Source: Winogradskyella pelagia (lineage in GTDB: Bacteria; Bacteroidota; Bacteroidia; Flavobacteriales; Flavobacteriaceae). From it: a DNA stretch of 64,000 nucleotides. Shown here in pieces: positions 37,309 through 46,572 of the stretch. A program made the position numbers and the translations under genes. The stretch covers positions 62,001 through 126,000 of the forward strand of contig NZ_JAGEVF010000005.1 in NCBI RefSeq assembly GCF_017581965.1, in the 5' to 3' direction. Within the stretch, counting starts at the first letter, position 1. The number at the start of each line of letters is the position of its first letter. The notes below the pieces were generated by a model. The model ran no database searches, was not told where the DNA came from, and saw only the letters and a program-made list of their open reading frames with translations.

Positions 37309-38274
37309 TTATTTTTTTCCATAAATGCATATTCCAGAGGACAGTCCTAAGAACTGCAATAAAATTCTATAAAGAAGATTGAAATATTCCAAAATTAGCT
37401 TTATACCTGTTCTCAACTTAAATTTTGAAAACGCCTTTATGGCATACATTATTTTTGGCGAATGTATATTAGGCCAATACACAGGATGTCCCAATCTATA
37501 GTGGTCTTTTATAAATAGTTTAATGCCGTTCTTCTCTAATAAATTAGAAAGATTACCCATCCTAAAAGCAAACAAATGTCTAGGTGGATCCAATGCAAAT
37601 GGTCTTACTGAAAGCAACTTGCTGAATGACACATTTTTAAAGTTTTCGGTATATAATTTCAAATAAAAATCCTTGACTCCTTTTTTGAATAATATTTCGA
37701 TTCCAGCATTGTTATCGGTTTCGATTATAAAAATACCGTCGTCCTTTAAGATTGAGGAAATACTTTCAATAACTTCATTTGGTTCGGTAACATGCTCAAT
37801 AACATGCCTAAAAAATACGACATCGTACTTTTCGGTATTGCTTGAAAAAAATTCGTTTAAATCCTTCTTAATTATAGATTTGAGATTCAGTTTGTTTTTT
37901 GCAAAATCCACTGATACGGAATCTTTTTCGACCAAAATTGGTGACATTCCATATTCTGAAGCTGCTTTGGAGTAATAACCCAATCCTCCACCTAAATCGA
38001 GAAAGGTTTTGCCTTTACTTTTTTCACCATTCCATTTCAATCTTTTTAAATAACCCTTTATTGATTTTGATGCACGACTCATTTGCACTTCATTAAATGA
38101 AATTGCTTTTTCTTGGTACATGCCTGTGTAATAGGTGTTCAGTTCATCTACCGAAGGTTGTGGGTGTACAAAAGCCACTTTGCATTTTGGGCATCTGTAT
38201 ATGGAGTTATCCGTTTTTTTATGTTCCAAAAGAAGCTTTGGAGTTATATTATTTTCGCACACCTTACAAATCAC
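37309..38274 (-). CDS. SAM-dependent methyltransferase with N-terminal zinc ribbon
   Basis: A 321-residue protein. Residues 1-35 form a zinc-ribbon-like CKVCEN...CPKCK with four Cys. Then comes a Methyltransf_23-type domain: FLDLGGGLGYYSKAASEYG (motif I), LVEKDS, DVVFFRHVIEHVTEPNEVI and DGIFIIETDN. This architecture is common in glycan clusters and natural-product loci, where it methylates sugars. It lies between a GT4 and the radical SAM fusion gene (10-bp gap). Confidence 0.9.
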   Translation of the reverse strand: MICKVCENNITPKLLLEHKKTDNSIYRCPKCKVAFVHPQPSVDELNTYYTGMYQEKAISFNEVQMSRASKSIKGYLKRLKWNGEKSKGKTFLDLGGGLGYYSKAASEYGMSPILVEKDSVSVDFAKNKLNLKSIIKKDLNEFFSSNTEKYDVVFFRHVIEHVTEPNEVIESISSILKDDGIFIIETDNNAGIEILFKKGVKDFYLKLYTENFKNVSFSKLLSVRPFALDPPRHLFAFRMGNLSNLLEKNGIKLFIKDHYRLGHPVYWPNIHSPKIMYAIKAFSKFKLRTGIKLILEYFNLLYRILLQFLGLSSGICIYGKK

Positions 38275-38284
38275 ACCAATACAA

Positions 38285-40438
38285 TTAGATTGTTAAACTT
38301 TCGATTGTTTTTAAATTTTCGAGCATCTCGTTGTCTTTTAAATACGCATGTATTTTACCTCCCATTGTATAATCTATGGCAATGAAATCGGTCTTTAATG
38401 TATGTGCAAAAAGTACGGAATGGAATCGCATACAGATATTTAACTTCGATTTTTTCATGGCCTCAATAATAGAATCTACAGTAGATAATTTTTTATTCAT
38501 CACCACACGCACATCGCCTTGAAAATAGGTGTCGATAAATCGTCTTGAAAAATCCCTGTCATCATTACCCACAACAAAATTATGCATATGGTGCAATTCT
38601 ATTCTATCGACATTAAGCCGCTCTGCCTCTCGCTTTATCAATTTTGCAATGCCTTGCTCCAAGGTTGTTTTTTTTTGTTCAAAAACCGATTTCTCTCCTG
38701 GAAAATACTCAAAGGTCCAATCTCTCAAAAAACAAGAAAGCACGTTCTCATTTTTTACATCAATCTGTTCACTTTGGCCTAAGACAAATCCCTTGGCAGG
38801 ATCACCAAACAATTCTGCTTCGTTTTTGTATCCAAATGCATTGTAAGCCGCAATACTATCCTTGTCTCTTAACTTAACATAGTCCGTTAAAGAAAAAATT
38901 TCCTTGACGGTTATTAGGTATTTTTCGTGTTTTAATGGTCCGATACCACATCCAAAAACGGTTGTCTTTTTACCATAGGCTTTGGCAATTTTAAATCCTA
39001 AGTAAGGCACGTACAATACCTCTAAATCCATCAACGGACCACCTCCCATAACAATCTCATCCGAACTTTTTGCATATCGTAATAAATCCAATGTTTTAGT
39101 GGATACTACTTTTGCTTTCAATTCTAATTCTTCACAAGTTCTTTCGGTTACAAATGGGTATAAACTGCCAATAACAAATTCGACTTTACTGTTGTACTCC
39201 TCTTTGTAGTAGTTTACGATTCCGCCCAAAATAGCCTTATCGCCAACGGTTTCGGTTCCATACCATCCAAGGACAAAAACCGTAAACAAGCTCGAATCGG
39301 TCTTACCTCCTTTTAATACTTTAGCGAGTTTCAATGCTCTGCCAACCGATTTTATATTCAAAATTTTAGAGTTGAATATCGCTTCCAACTCAATCTTTCG
39401 TTCTTTGTATGTTATTGGAGCATGGTAATCGTGTATGCAGCTATTGCAGTGTTCTTTAAGGATGCGTTCTTTCTCTTCAAAATTGTTCTTATAAATATCT
39501 AGGCTAGATAATTCCAAGGCATTGCCAATGATCTTGGATTTAGGAGCGCAGTAACTGATTTGACCTTTAGAACCCAAAACAATTCCATCATTATGATAAG
39601 GACAGCCTATAAGCCTATCTCCTCCTTTTAATATATTTTGAATACTTGAGTACGTTCTTTGGAAAGTTCCGTTTTTCTCATAGGTGAGTTTTAGCTTTTC
39701 AAAAAACAGAAGCAAATTGAAGGTTTCATCTGCATTAAAATTTCTAATGACCTTGCCACGATCTTGATTATATAACCTGTTTATGGTTTCCGCGATTCTA
39801 AAACGCCCATACATATTGTATTTTTTGGCGTAATACAACAAATCATCAGCATCCCAAGCGTTTATTTTAGAAATTGTACAACCGAAGGAGGTTGGTATTT
39901 TTAATTCCTGTTCCAAATAATTGAAGACCTTTATCGCTTTATCAAAATTACCCTTTACACCTCTTACCTGGTCGTGTGCCTTGCCTACTCCGTCAATAGA
40001 TACCATTGCTGAAAAATGAACTCCATTTTCGTCGCAGATGTTTTTTATTTTCTTAATTCTATTGATTACTTCTTCGTTCTCGATGGCATTGGTAATAATA
40101 CTCAATCCCTTGATGCCTGGAACTGCCTTTATAATAGAGCTATATATATCTGGTAAGTCTTCACGCAAAGTGGGTTCTCCTCCGGTAACACCAACATATT
40201 TTAATTCTGAAAACAAAGGGTCGCAAAGGACAGTCTCTAATTCTTCTGGAGTGATTTCGAGCTCTTCCTCCTGTTTCCAAATGTTGCACATGGTACATTT
40301 GGAATTGCAACTATCTATAATGTTTAAATTTAGGATACTTGGTTTTGCGTTAACATCTAAAGACTTTGCTTTATTTAGACGATAGAGGTGCCTTCCCTGT
40401 CGGTATATCGTCTTTAAACCATGTGAAACTGAACGCAT
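38285..40438 (-). CDS. Radical SAM - polysaccharide pyruvyltransferase fusion protein
   Basis: A 717-residue two-domain protein. Residues about 35-300 are radical SAM: C44-x3-C48-x2-C51 (CNSKCTMC) binds the 4Fe-4S cluster and GGEP is at 86-89. Residues about 285-355 hold further Cys (LIGCPYHNDG, ISYCAPKS, CNSCIHDYH), like a SPASM auxiliary-cluster region. From about 385 to 700 is a polysaccharide pyruvyl transferase domain: GWYGTETVGDKAILGG, EIVMGGGPLMDLEVLYVPYL, FGCGIGPLKHE and CMRFHSVLFAHT. Pyruvyltransferases add ketal-linked pyruvate to sugars from PEP. The radical SAM partner suggests a further modification, but the reaction is unknown. The frame is continuous across the join, with an AAGAGG ribosome binding site. 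Confidence 0.9.
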   Translation of the reverse strand: MRSVSHGLKTIYRQGRHLYRLNKAKSLDVNAKPSILNLNIIDSCNSKCTMCNIWKQEEELEITPEELETVLCDPLFSELKYVGVTGGEPTLREDLPDIYSSIIKAVPGIKGLSIITNAIENEEVINRIKKIKNICDENGVHFSAMVSIDGVGKAHDQVRGVKGNFDKAIKVFNYLEQELKIPTSFGCTISKINAWDADDLLYYAKKYNMYGRFRIAETINRLYNQDRGKVIRNFNADETFNLLLFFEKLKLTYEKNGTFQRTYSSIQNILKGGDRLIGCPYHNDGIVLGSKGQISYCAPKSKIIGNALELSSLDIYKNNFEEKERILKEHCNSCIHDYHAPITYKERKIELEAIFNSKILNIKSVGRALKLAKVLKGGKTDSSLFTVFVLGWYGTETVGDKAILGGIVNYYKEEYNSKVEFVIGSLYPFVTERTCEELELKAKVVSTKTLDLLRYAKSSDEIVMGGGPLMDLEVLYVPYLGFKIAKAYGKKTTVFGCGIGPLKHEKYLITVKEIFSLTDYVKLRDKDSIAAYNAFGYKNEAELFGDPAKGFVLGQSEQIDVKNENVLSCFLRDWTFEYFPGEKSVFEQKKTTLEQGIAKLIKREAERLNVDRIELHHMHNFVVGNDDRDFSRRFIDTYFQGDVRVVMNKKLSTVDSIIEAMKKSKLNICMRFHSVLFAHTLKTDFIAIDYTMGGKIHAYLKDNEMLENLKTIESLTI

Positions 40439-40527
40439 ATGCCTCTTAAATTGATTTTTTTAAATACCATTTATACTTGAATCGACCTTTGCAAAACCGT
40501 TATTTCTTTCATTTATATCCTGATTGC

Positions 40528-41322
40528 CTATATGGTAATTTCTTTTTTCTCAAATGCATCAAAATCTGAATTTGGATCTGCATTATAAATTTCGAAATTA
40601 CGACTATTTGCTTTCATCTTGAAGGACTCGTACAGTTTATATGTTCTACAATAGCTATAAAGCCGTTCCTTTGGTTGTCTTCCTGTAAATGCTGGTTTTT
40701 CTGTTATTATTCCATCTTGTTTAAGGTAAAACTCCAAAGACGGTTTGCTATGGTCATAAAAATGAAAATAGCCTTCTTTATTCTGCCAATCGTGGTCAAT
40801 ACCCAATAAATTCAATTCCTCCAATCCCATATAATAACCCAACTGAATGGCAACCATAGCAACCGTTGTAGGCGAAACAATCCTTTTTGAAAAATCTATG
40901 GGAAAGTTACCTCCATAAGCATATTGATATAGTTGGCGTGATTTAAAAACAGATTTTGCCAATTCAAAATCCTTTTGCTCTACAAAAACAATAGTGTCTT
41001 TTGGAAGCATTTCCTCAGCCCTTGCAAACCAATTTTTAAATACATTTTCTGTTATTGGCGGATGCGATGATGCAAAGATGTGAACCTGAGGATTTATGGT
41101 TTTAATATCTGGGTGTTCATGGAAATTTCCCATTGAGATCATCAAAGCATCTTTATCTAACTTTTTCAAATCTAACTTATTTATAGAAGGAGCGGACCCA
41201 AGGATGAAGCCCTTTGAATGAGAGCTAAATATATTTTTTAGCTCCGTATTTTCAGGAAATAAGACATCCTTTTTCAGCAACTTTTTCACCTTAGCTCTTA
41301 TCAACTTGAATACCTTGGTCAT
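40528..41322 (-). CDS. DUF115/MptE-like or GT42 sialyltransferase-like protein
   Basis: A 264-residue protein with GFILGSAPSINKLDLKKLDK near 34-53, then VHIFASSHPPITE, SPTTVAMVAIQLGYYMGL, LNLLGIDHDWQ and a C-terminal NFEIYNADPNSDFDAF. The order of motifs matches both DUF115 (MptE-like, also in flagellin Maf transferases of nonulosonic acids) and the CST-I/GT42 sialyltransferases, which share a GxGPSL-type start, an ALGY...GID core and an LxxxNPxS end. The locus makes a CMP-nonulosonic acid, so a transferase role is attractive, but it is inference. It overlaps wzt by 4 bp. Confidence 0.65.
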   Translation of the reverse strand: MTKVFKLIRAKVKKLLKKDVLFPENTELKNIFSSHSKGFILGSAPSINKLDLKKLDKDALMISMGNFHEHPDIKTINPQVHIFASSHPPITENVFKNWFARAEEMLPKDTIVFVEQKDFELAKSVFKSRQLYQYAYGGNFPIDFSKRIVSPTTVAMVAIQLGYYMGLEELNLLGIDHDWQNKEGYFHFYDHSKPSLEFYLKQDGIITEKPAFTGRQPKERLYSYCRTYKLYESFKMKANSRNFEIYNADPNSDFDAFEKKEITI

Positions 41323-42608
41323 AGTGTATTTTGGTTTAGGTACTTTGCATCGATTAGTGCTACATTGGTCGCTCTGTTTGCTCTATTGACGTTCCAATAG
41401 TCCCCTGAAAACACATTAAAATTTAATACATGGTGCAAAAGATCTATTTGCTTTACAACCCGTATTGCCGTTTGAACCACTACCACAACATAGTAACTGC
41501 CACCTCTTAACATGAGCTTGGGTAGTTCCAAATCAACATAAGAATCTATCGAATGGAAGGTGATTCCCATTTCATCTGAATAAAAATCGGCAATTTTATT
41601 TTCATTATTATCGTAGATCACTAAACCAAAAACTAAATCCTTATGATTTACTTTTTCATTAAATACCATGTGCAATCTAAACTTGGCGTAGTCCCCAGAA
41701 ATAAGCTCGGATACGGCATTTCCTTGCCTATTTAGTAATTCTACTTTAGAGAATCTGATTTCGCCAGTGCCTTTACGGTCAGTTCGTTCTAATAAATTAT
41801 CGGTATTGAGACTACTTTGGCGATTGATATAAAAGTTAACAGCTTCTTCAGAACTACCTTCAAAAATAGATTCACCACTCTCTAAAACGATACCTCTTGT
41901 GCATAAGTTCTTAACTGCTGCCATATTATGACTTACAAATAAAACGGTTCTTCCATCTGAGCTTGATATATCCTGCATCTTGCCTATAGCCTTTTTTTGA
42001 AACTCTACATCGCCTACGGCTAAGACCTCATCCACTACTAAAATATCTGGCTCCAAAAATGCCGCAACTGCGAAAGCTAAACGAACTCGCATCCCCGAAC
42101 TATAGCGTTTTACTGGTGTATCAATATATTTCTGGCATCCAGAAAATTCTATAATCTCTTCAAGTTTCGATTTAATCTCTGTTTTTGTCATCCCCAAAAT
42201 AGCACCGTTTAGAAAGATATTCTCACGGCCTGTCATCTCCGGATGAAATCCTGTACCAACCTCTAATAAAGAGGCGATTCTACCCTTTGTCCTAATTACC
42301 CCTGTGGTTGGGCTGGTTACCCGAGATAAAATCTTTAGTAGGGTGGATTTTCCAGCACCATTCTTCCCTATAACTCCCAAAACCTCACCGTTTTGCACTT
42401 CGAAATTGATATCCTTCAATGCCCAAACATAATTACTCTCTGAAGCTTTGCGCTGGTCATTAGTATCGCCAATCTTTAAATAAGGATCTTTCTTTCCACG
42501 CACTTTGTACCACCAGCGATTGATATCATGACTCAGCGTACCCGTTCCTACAGTACCTAAGCGATATTGCTTACTGAGATTTTCACACTTTAAGATAATA
42601 TCTGCCAT
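41319..42608 (-). CDS. wzt: Polysaccharide ABC exporter ATP-binding protein (Wzt)
   Basis: A 429-residue ATPase. Residues about 1-250 are the ABC domain with Walker A GKNGAGKST, signature YSSGMRVRLAFAVA, Walker B ILVVDEVLAVGD and the H-loop VLFVSHNMAA. Residues about 270-429 form a Wzt-C-type beta-sandwich (GTGEIRFSKVELLNRQG, VFGLVIYDNNENKIADFYSD), which in O-antigen systems recognises the capped non-reducing end of the glycan. It is 2 bp downstream of wzm. Confidence 0.95.
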   Translation of the reverse strand: MADIILKCENLSKQYRLGTVGTGTLSHDINRWWYKVRGKKDPYLKIGDTNDQRKASESNYVWALKDINFEVQNGEVLGVIGKNGAGKSTLLKILSRVTSPTTGVIRTKGRIASLLEVGTGFHPEMTGRENIFLNGAILGMTKTEIKSKLEEIIEFSGCQKYIDTPVKRYSSGMRVRLAFAVAAFLEPDILVVDEVLAVGDVEFQKKAIGKMQDISSSDGRTVLFVSHNMAAVKNLCTRGIVLESGESIFEGSSEEAVNFYINRQSSLNTDNLLERTDRKGTGEIRFSKVELLNRQGNAVSELISGDYAKFRLHMVFNEKVNHKDLVFGLVIYDNNENKIADFYSDEMGITFHSIDSYVDLELPKLMLRGGSYYVVVVVQTAIRVVKQIDLLHHVLNFNVFSGDYWNVNRANRATNVALIDAKYLNQNTL

Positions 42609-42610
42609 TT

Positions 42611-43474
42611 TTAAACCGTATCAATAAATTGTTTCTCGGTTCTGTTAAACACCACTAGACCAAGTAAAAAAATTATAACGCTTATCATCGCTGTATACCC
42701 AAAATTTGTCCATGTAAAACTTCCCGTATCTAAAAGCATTTTTCGAAACCCTTCTGTAATCTGGGTTAAAGGGTTGAGCTCCACCAATCGTGCTACTAAT
42801 GGCGGAAATTTTAATCGTGCTTCTGATAAGGGATAAGGCACTGCTGAAACGTACATTAACAACTGTACACCAAAGCCCACTAAAATTGTTAAATCTCTAT
42901 ATTTAGTGGTCATAGCAGAAATTAACATTCCTAAGCCTAGACCTAATAAGGCCATCAATAAAACATAAAGGGGAAATAAAAACACCAAACCGCTAAGAGC
43001 CACGGTACTCCCCTGCCACCAGTAAAACAGAAAAAAACCAAAAAATATAGCCAACTGTATACTGAACTTAAGCAGGTTGGAAATCGTTACGGACATAGGC
43101 ATAATCACACGCGGAAAATACACCTTCCCAAAAATAGCCTGATTTTTGGTAAAGGTATTGGAAGTTCCCGTTAGACATTCTTTAAAATAGTTCCAAGCGG
43201 TAATTCCAGCCAAATTAAATAAAAAAGGCGGGATTGAACCTGTCTGTATTTGGCCAAGATTATTAAATATAAGAGTGAATATAAGCGAAGTAAATAACGG
43301 TTGAATTAGGTACCACAGCGGCCCTAGAATAGTTTGCTTATAAAGAGTAACAATATCCCTTTTAACAAAAAGGAATAAGAGATCTTTATACCGCCATATT
43401 TCCTTAAAATTAAAATCTATTAGCTTTTGCTCTGCAGAAATTGAATAGAGCAAGTCATCATTAGTAGTTTTCAA
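42611..43474 (-). CDS. wzm: Polysaccharide ABC exporter permease (Wzm)
   Basis: A 287-residue ABC-2 type permease with about six membrane segments. The N-terminal amphipathic stretch FNFKEIWRYKDLLFLFVKRD, LGPLWYLIQPLFTSLIFTLI and NPLTQITEGFRKMLLD are typical of O-antigen/teichoic acid exporters. With Wzt it would move a completed lipid-linked chain across the inner membrane. A 197-bp AT-rich gap (43475-43671) separates it from the epimerase gene; I found no perfect TAnnTTTG box there, so whether a new transcript starts is open. Confidence 0.94.
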   Translation of the reverse strand: MKTTNDDLLYSISAEQKLIDFNFKEIWRYKDLLFLFVKRDIVTLYKQTILGPLWYLIQPLFTSLIFTLIFNNLGQIQTGSIPPFLFNLAGITAWNYFKECLTGTSNTFTKNQAIFGKVYFPRVIMPMSVTISNLLKFSIQLAIFFGFFLFYWWQGSTVALSGLVFLFPLYVLLMALLGLGLGMLISAMTTKYRDLTILVGFGVQLLMYVSAVPYPLSEARLKFPPLVARLVELNPLTQITEGFRKMLLDTGSFTWTNFGYTAMISVIIFLLGLVVFNRTEKQFIDTV

Positions 43475-43671
43475 TACAGACTAATTTTAAGCTAATATAA
43501 GAAATGAAGTCATGTCTTAAATAAAAATCAAGGATTTTAGATTTATATAAAACGTAACAAACCAGAGAATAGTCTGATAAGACTAAATTTTATCAAATAA
43601 AAATTGATATTATTTTTTTGAGTATTAAAACCTAGATACTAAACCACGAAATTAGTATTTTCATGATTTAG

Positions 43672-44652
43672 TTAGGAAGTAAAATAATCCCAAGTAATTT
43701 TGAGCCCCTCACGTACTGTAAACTGCGGTTCATAGCCCAATAGCTTATTAGCTTTGGAAATATCTGCCAGTGAATCACGCACGTCACCTTGTCTTGGTGG
43801 ACCATACACTGCTTGCAATTGAGAATTAGCAGCAACCCTCAAAGAATCCCATAAATAATTAACAGAAATACGCTCACCACAGGCTACGTTAAACACTTCA
43901 TTTTTGGCATCCTTGGAGGCAAAAAACCCTTTAATATTGGCTTGCACTGCATTGTCCACAAACGTAAAGTCTCGAGTCTGCTCACCATCACCATTAATTT
44001 TAGATGGAATATTATCCTTTAAGGCCTGCATAAACAAAGGGATTACTGCAGCATAAGCCCCATTAGGACTTTGTTTCGGCCCAAAGACATTAAAATAACG
44101 TAAGCCGATAACGTCAGTGTCATAAGTTTTGCCAAATACATCCGCATATAACTCATTAACATACTTTGTAACCGCATAAGGTGATAAAGGTTTACCAATG
44201 TTATTTTCTACTTTTGGCAGGGTTTTACTATCTCCATAGGTAGAACTAGACGCTGCATAGACCATACGCTTAACAGTTGGACTATCCTTTAATGCAATCA
44301 TCATATTTAAAAATCCTGAAATATTGACAGCATTGGTTGTTGCTGGATCATTTATAGATCTTGGTACAGAACCTAAGGCCGCTTGATGAGAAACATAATC
44401 AATACCTTCCATGGCCTGTTTGCAGGTTTCTAGATTACGGATATCGCCCTCTACTAATTCAAAAGCTGGGTTATCCATAAACTCCGTCAAATTTTCACGA
44501 TAACCATTTGAAAAATTATCAAGGACACGTACTTTTTTAGCACTGTATTTTAAAAGATATTCAACAATGTTAGAGCCTATAAAGCCTCCGCCTCCTGTTA
44601 CCAAAAAACTAAGTTGAGACAGGTCTTGGTTATGGTATTGATTTGAGAACAT
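43672..44652 (-). CDS. UDP-HexNAc 4-epimerase (WbpP/TviC type)
   Basis: A 326-residue extended-SDR enzyme. The NAD-binding motif TGGGGFIGSN is at 19-28, the catalytic YAVTK near 159-163, and YAASSSTYGDSKTLPK and VFGPKQSPNG are typical of the WbpP/TviC/Gne group that epimerises UDP-GlcNAc(A) at C4. It pairs with the dehydrogenase immediately upstream, as tviB/tviC do in Vi antigen loci, which points to UDP-GalNAcA or a similar acidic precursor. Confidence 0.92.
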   Translation of the reverse strand: MFSNQYHNQDLSQLSFLVTGGGGFIGSNIVEYLLKYSAKKVRVLDNFSNGYRENLTEFMDNPAFELVEGDIRNLETCKQAMEGIDYVSHQAALGSVPRSINDPATTNAVNISGFLNMMIALKDSPTVKRMVYAASSSTYGDSKTLPKVENNIGKPLSPYAVTKYVNELYADVFGKTYDTDVIGLRYFNVFGPKQSPNGAYAAVIPLFMQALKDNIPSKINGDGEQTRDFTFVDNAVQANIKGFFASKDAKNEVFNVACGERISVNYLWDSLRVAANSQLQAVYGPPRQGDVRDSLADISKANKLLGYEPQFTVREGLKITWDYFTS

Positions 44653-44678
44653 AAATTTATGATTATTGAAAATAGAAA

Positions 44679-45974
44679 TTATAAGCGTGCATCTACACTA
44701 TTTGAAGGCAATAAGGACTTCACGTCAAAAACAACACAGCTTTGAGCTTTTAAGTTATCCAATGACATATTTAAAAATTCGTTATGCGATACCGCTAAAA
44801 TAATAGCATCGTACTGAGGTTTCAATTCAGACAATTCGGTTTTAAGATCTAAACGATATTCATGTCTTACTTCTTCTTTAGAAGCCCAAGGATCGTGTAC
44901 ATCTACATTGACATGATATGATTGTAATTCTTTAATAATGTCTATAACTCTAGAATTTCTTATGTCCGGACAATTTTCTTTAAACGTGATGCCTAAAACC
45001 AACGCATTGGAACCTTTAATGGTAGCTCCATTATTAATCATCATTTTCACCGTTTCTGTAGCCACATAACTTCCCATACTATCGTTCATTTTCCGTCCAG
45101 CTAGGATTATTTCAGGATTATATCCAGACTCTATAGCTTTTTGGGCCAAATAGTAAGGATCTACTCCTATACAGTGACCTCCCACTAAACCTGGTGAAAA
45201 CTTTAAGAAATTCCATTTGGTTCCTGCGGCCTCTAAAACCGCCTTGGTATCTATATCTAAAAGTCTAAATATTTTAGATAGTTCATTGACAAATGCAATA
45301 TTAATATCGCGTTGAGAATTCTCAATAACTTTGGCAGCCTCCGCAACCTTAATAGAAGGTGCTAAATGGGTACCTGCTGTTATTACAGCTTTATATAGAT
45401 TATCAATGCGCTTAGCCACTTCTGGGGTAGATCCAGAAGTTACTTTTAAAATTTTTGTAACCGTATGCTTTTTATCTCCTGGATTAATGCGCTCTGGAGA
45501 ATAGCCTGCATAAAAATCGGAATTATATTCTAAGCCAGAATGCGTTTCTAAAACCGGAATACAGATTTCTTCAGTAGCTCCAGGGTAAACAGTAGACTCA
45601 TAAATAACAATATCGCCTTTATCCATAACCCTTCCAACAGTTTCACTCGCCTTAATTAATGGTGTAAACACTGGTTTATTAAGGGCATCCGTTGGTGTGG
45701 GGACAGTGACAATATAGATATTACAGGATTTCAAGGCTTCTGTATTATTAGTTACCAATAAACCTCTTTCTGCGGTTTCATCCGTTATTAAAACAGATTT
45801 TAAAGCGTCATCTTCAACCTCTAATGTCTTATCTGTACCAGAGTTTAATTCATCTATTCGCTGCTTATTGATATCGAAACCAACAACATAGAATTTTTTT
45901 GCAAATTCAACAGCAAGGGGCAAACCAACATAACCTAGACCAATAATAGCGATTCTGTCTTGTGAATGTGTCAT
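44679..45974 (-). CDS. UDP-N-acetyl sugar 6-dehydrogenase (WbpO/TviB type)
   Basis: A 431-residue nucleotide-sugar dehydrogenase that oxidises the C6 hydroxyl of a UDP-HexNAc to the uronic acid with two NAD. Visible: the N-terminal Rossmann motif IGLGYVGLPLAVEF, VYPGATEEICIPVLE, the catalytic GGHCIGVDPYYL with Cys near 266, and the C-terminal domain start LGITFKENCPDIRNSRV. Its start overlaps the stop of the small sugar transferase by 4 bp. The TviB/WbpO assignment rests on motif similarity and the adjacent epimerase. Confidence 0.93.
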   Translation of the reverse strand: MTHSQDRIAIIGLGYVGLPLAVEFAKKFYVVGFDINKQRIDELNSGTDKTLEVEDDALKSVLITDETAERGLLVTNNTEALKSCNIYIVTVPTPTDALNKPVFTPLIKASETVGRVMDKGDIVIYESTVYPGATEEICIPVLETHSGLEYNSDFYAGYSPERINPGDKKHTVTKILKVTSGSTPEVAKRIDNLYKAVITAGTHLAPSIKVAEAAKVIENSQRDINIAFVNELSKIFRLLDIDTKAVLEAAGTKWNFLKFSPGLVGGHCIGVDPYYLAQKAIESGYNPEIILAGRKMNDSMGSYVATETVKMMINNGATIKGSNALVLGITFKENCPDIRNSRVIDIIKELQSYHVNVDVHDPWASKEEVRHEYRLDLKTELSELKPQYDAIILAVSHNEFLNMSLDNLKAQSCVVFDVKSLLPSNSVDARL

Positions 45975-46561
45975 TTGTTTAAAGTAGATTTTAGAATGTA
46001 GATCAAATCTAAATAAAAACTATAATTTGAGACGTAGTTTTTATTGATTTTCACTTTATCTACCCAAATAATCGTTCTATTGTAGTGGTCTGGGTCTTTT
46101 TGCCGTTCTAATACACGCTCCTCATCCTTATATTTTAACGTCGCAGGCCCTGTTATTCCTGGCTTCACATTTAAAATAATCCGATCATCACCTTCTAATT
46201 CATCTGCGAAGCCTCGCACATCGGGTCTAGGCCCAACAAAACTCATATCACCTTTTAACACATTAAAAAGCTGGGGCCATTCATCTAATTTAGACTGCCG
46301 TAAAAACCGCCCAAGTGTTGTAGCACTCTTATCTAGATGCCCTAATAAATGTGGTTCCTCGCGCAATGTCCTTAATTTATAGATGAAAAATGGTTTGCCA
46401 TGTTGCCCAATACGTTGTTGACTAAAAATGCCGAAAGCCTTTATATCTAAAGATGCAAGTATAACCAAAACGACAATTGGAAAAAAGAGCACGGGTAATA
46501 GCAACACGGCGAGGAGTAAATCGAAAAGACGCTTAGTTTTAAGTTGAGTAGATGTTATCAA
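45971..46561 (-). CDS. Minimal sugar-1-phosphate transferase (PglC-like)
   Basis: A 196-residue monotopic phosphoglycosyltransferase with only the catalytic domain: an N-terminal membrane hairpin (LFDLLLAVLLLPVLFFPIVV), FSQQRIGQHGKPFFIYKLRT, QSKLDEWPQLFNVLKGDMSF and GPRPDVRG. It starts glycan assembly by moving sugar-1-phosphate to undecaprenyl phosphate. It is the second initiating transferase of the locus. It lies 11 bp downstream of wzc. Confidence 0.93.
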   Translation of the reverse strand: MITSTQLKTKRLFDLLLAVLLLPVLFFPIVVLVILASLDIKAFGIFSQQRIGQHGKPFFIYKLRTLREEPHLLGHLDKSATTLGRFLRQSKLDEWPQLFNVLKGDMSFVGPRPDVRGFADELEGDDRIILNVKPGITGPATLKYKDEERVLERQKDPDHYNRTIIWVDKVKINKNYVSNYSFYLDLIYILKSTLNK

Positions 46562-46572
46562 AGTATACTATT

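Noticed and set aside
43570-43585. Hairpin TAGTC/GACTA as terminator between epimerase and wzm
   Set aside because: The stem is 5 bp with a 6-nt loop and no T run on the minus strand, so it is likely chance in AT-rich DNA.
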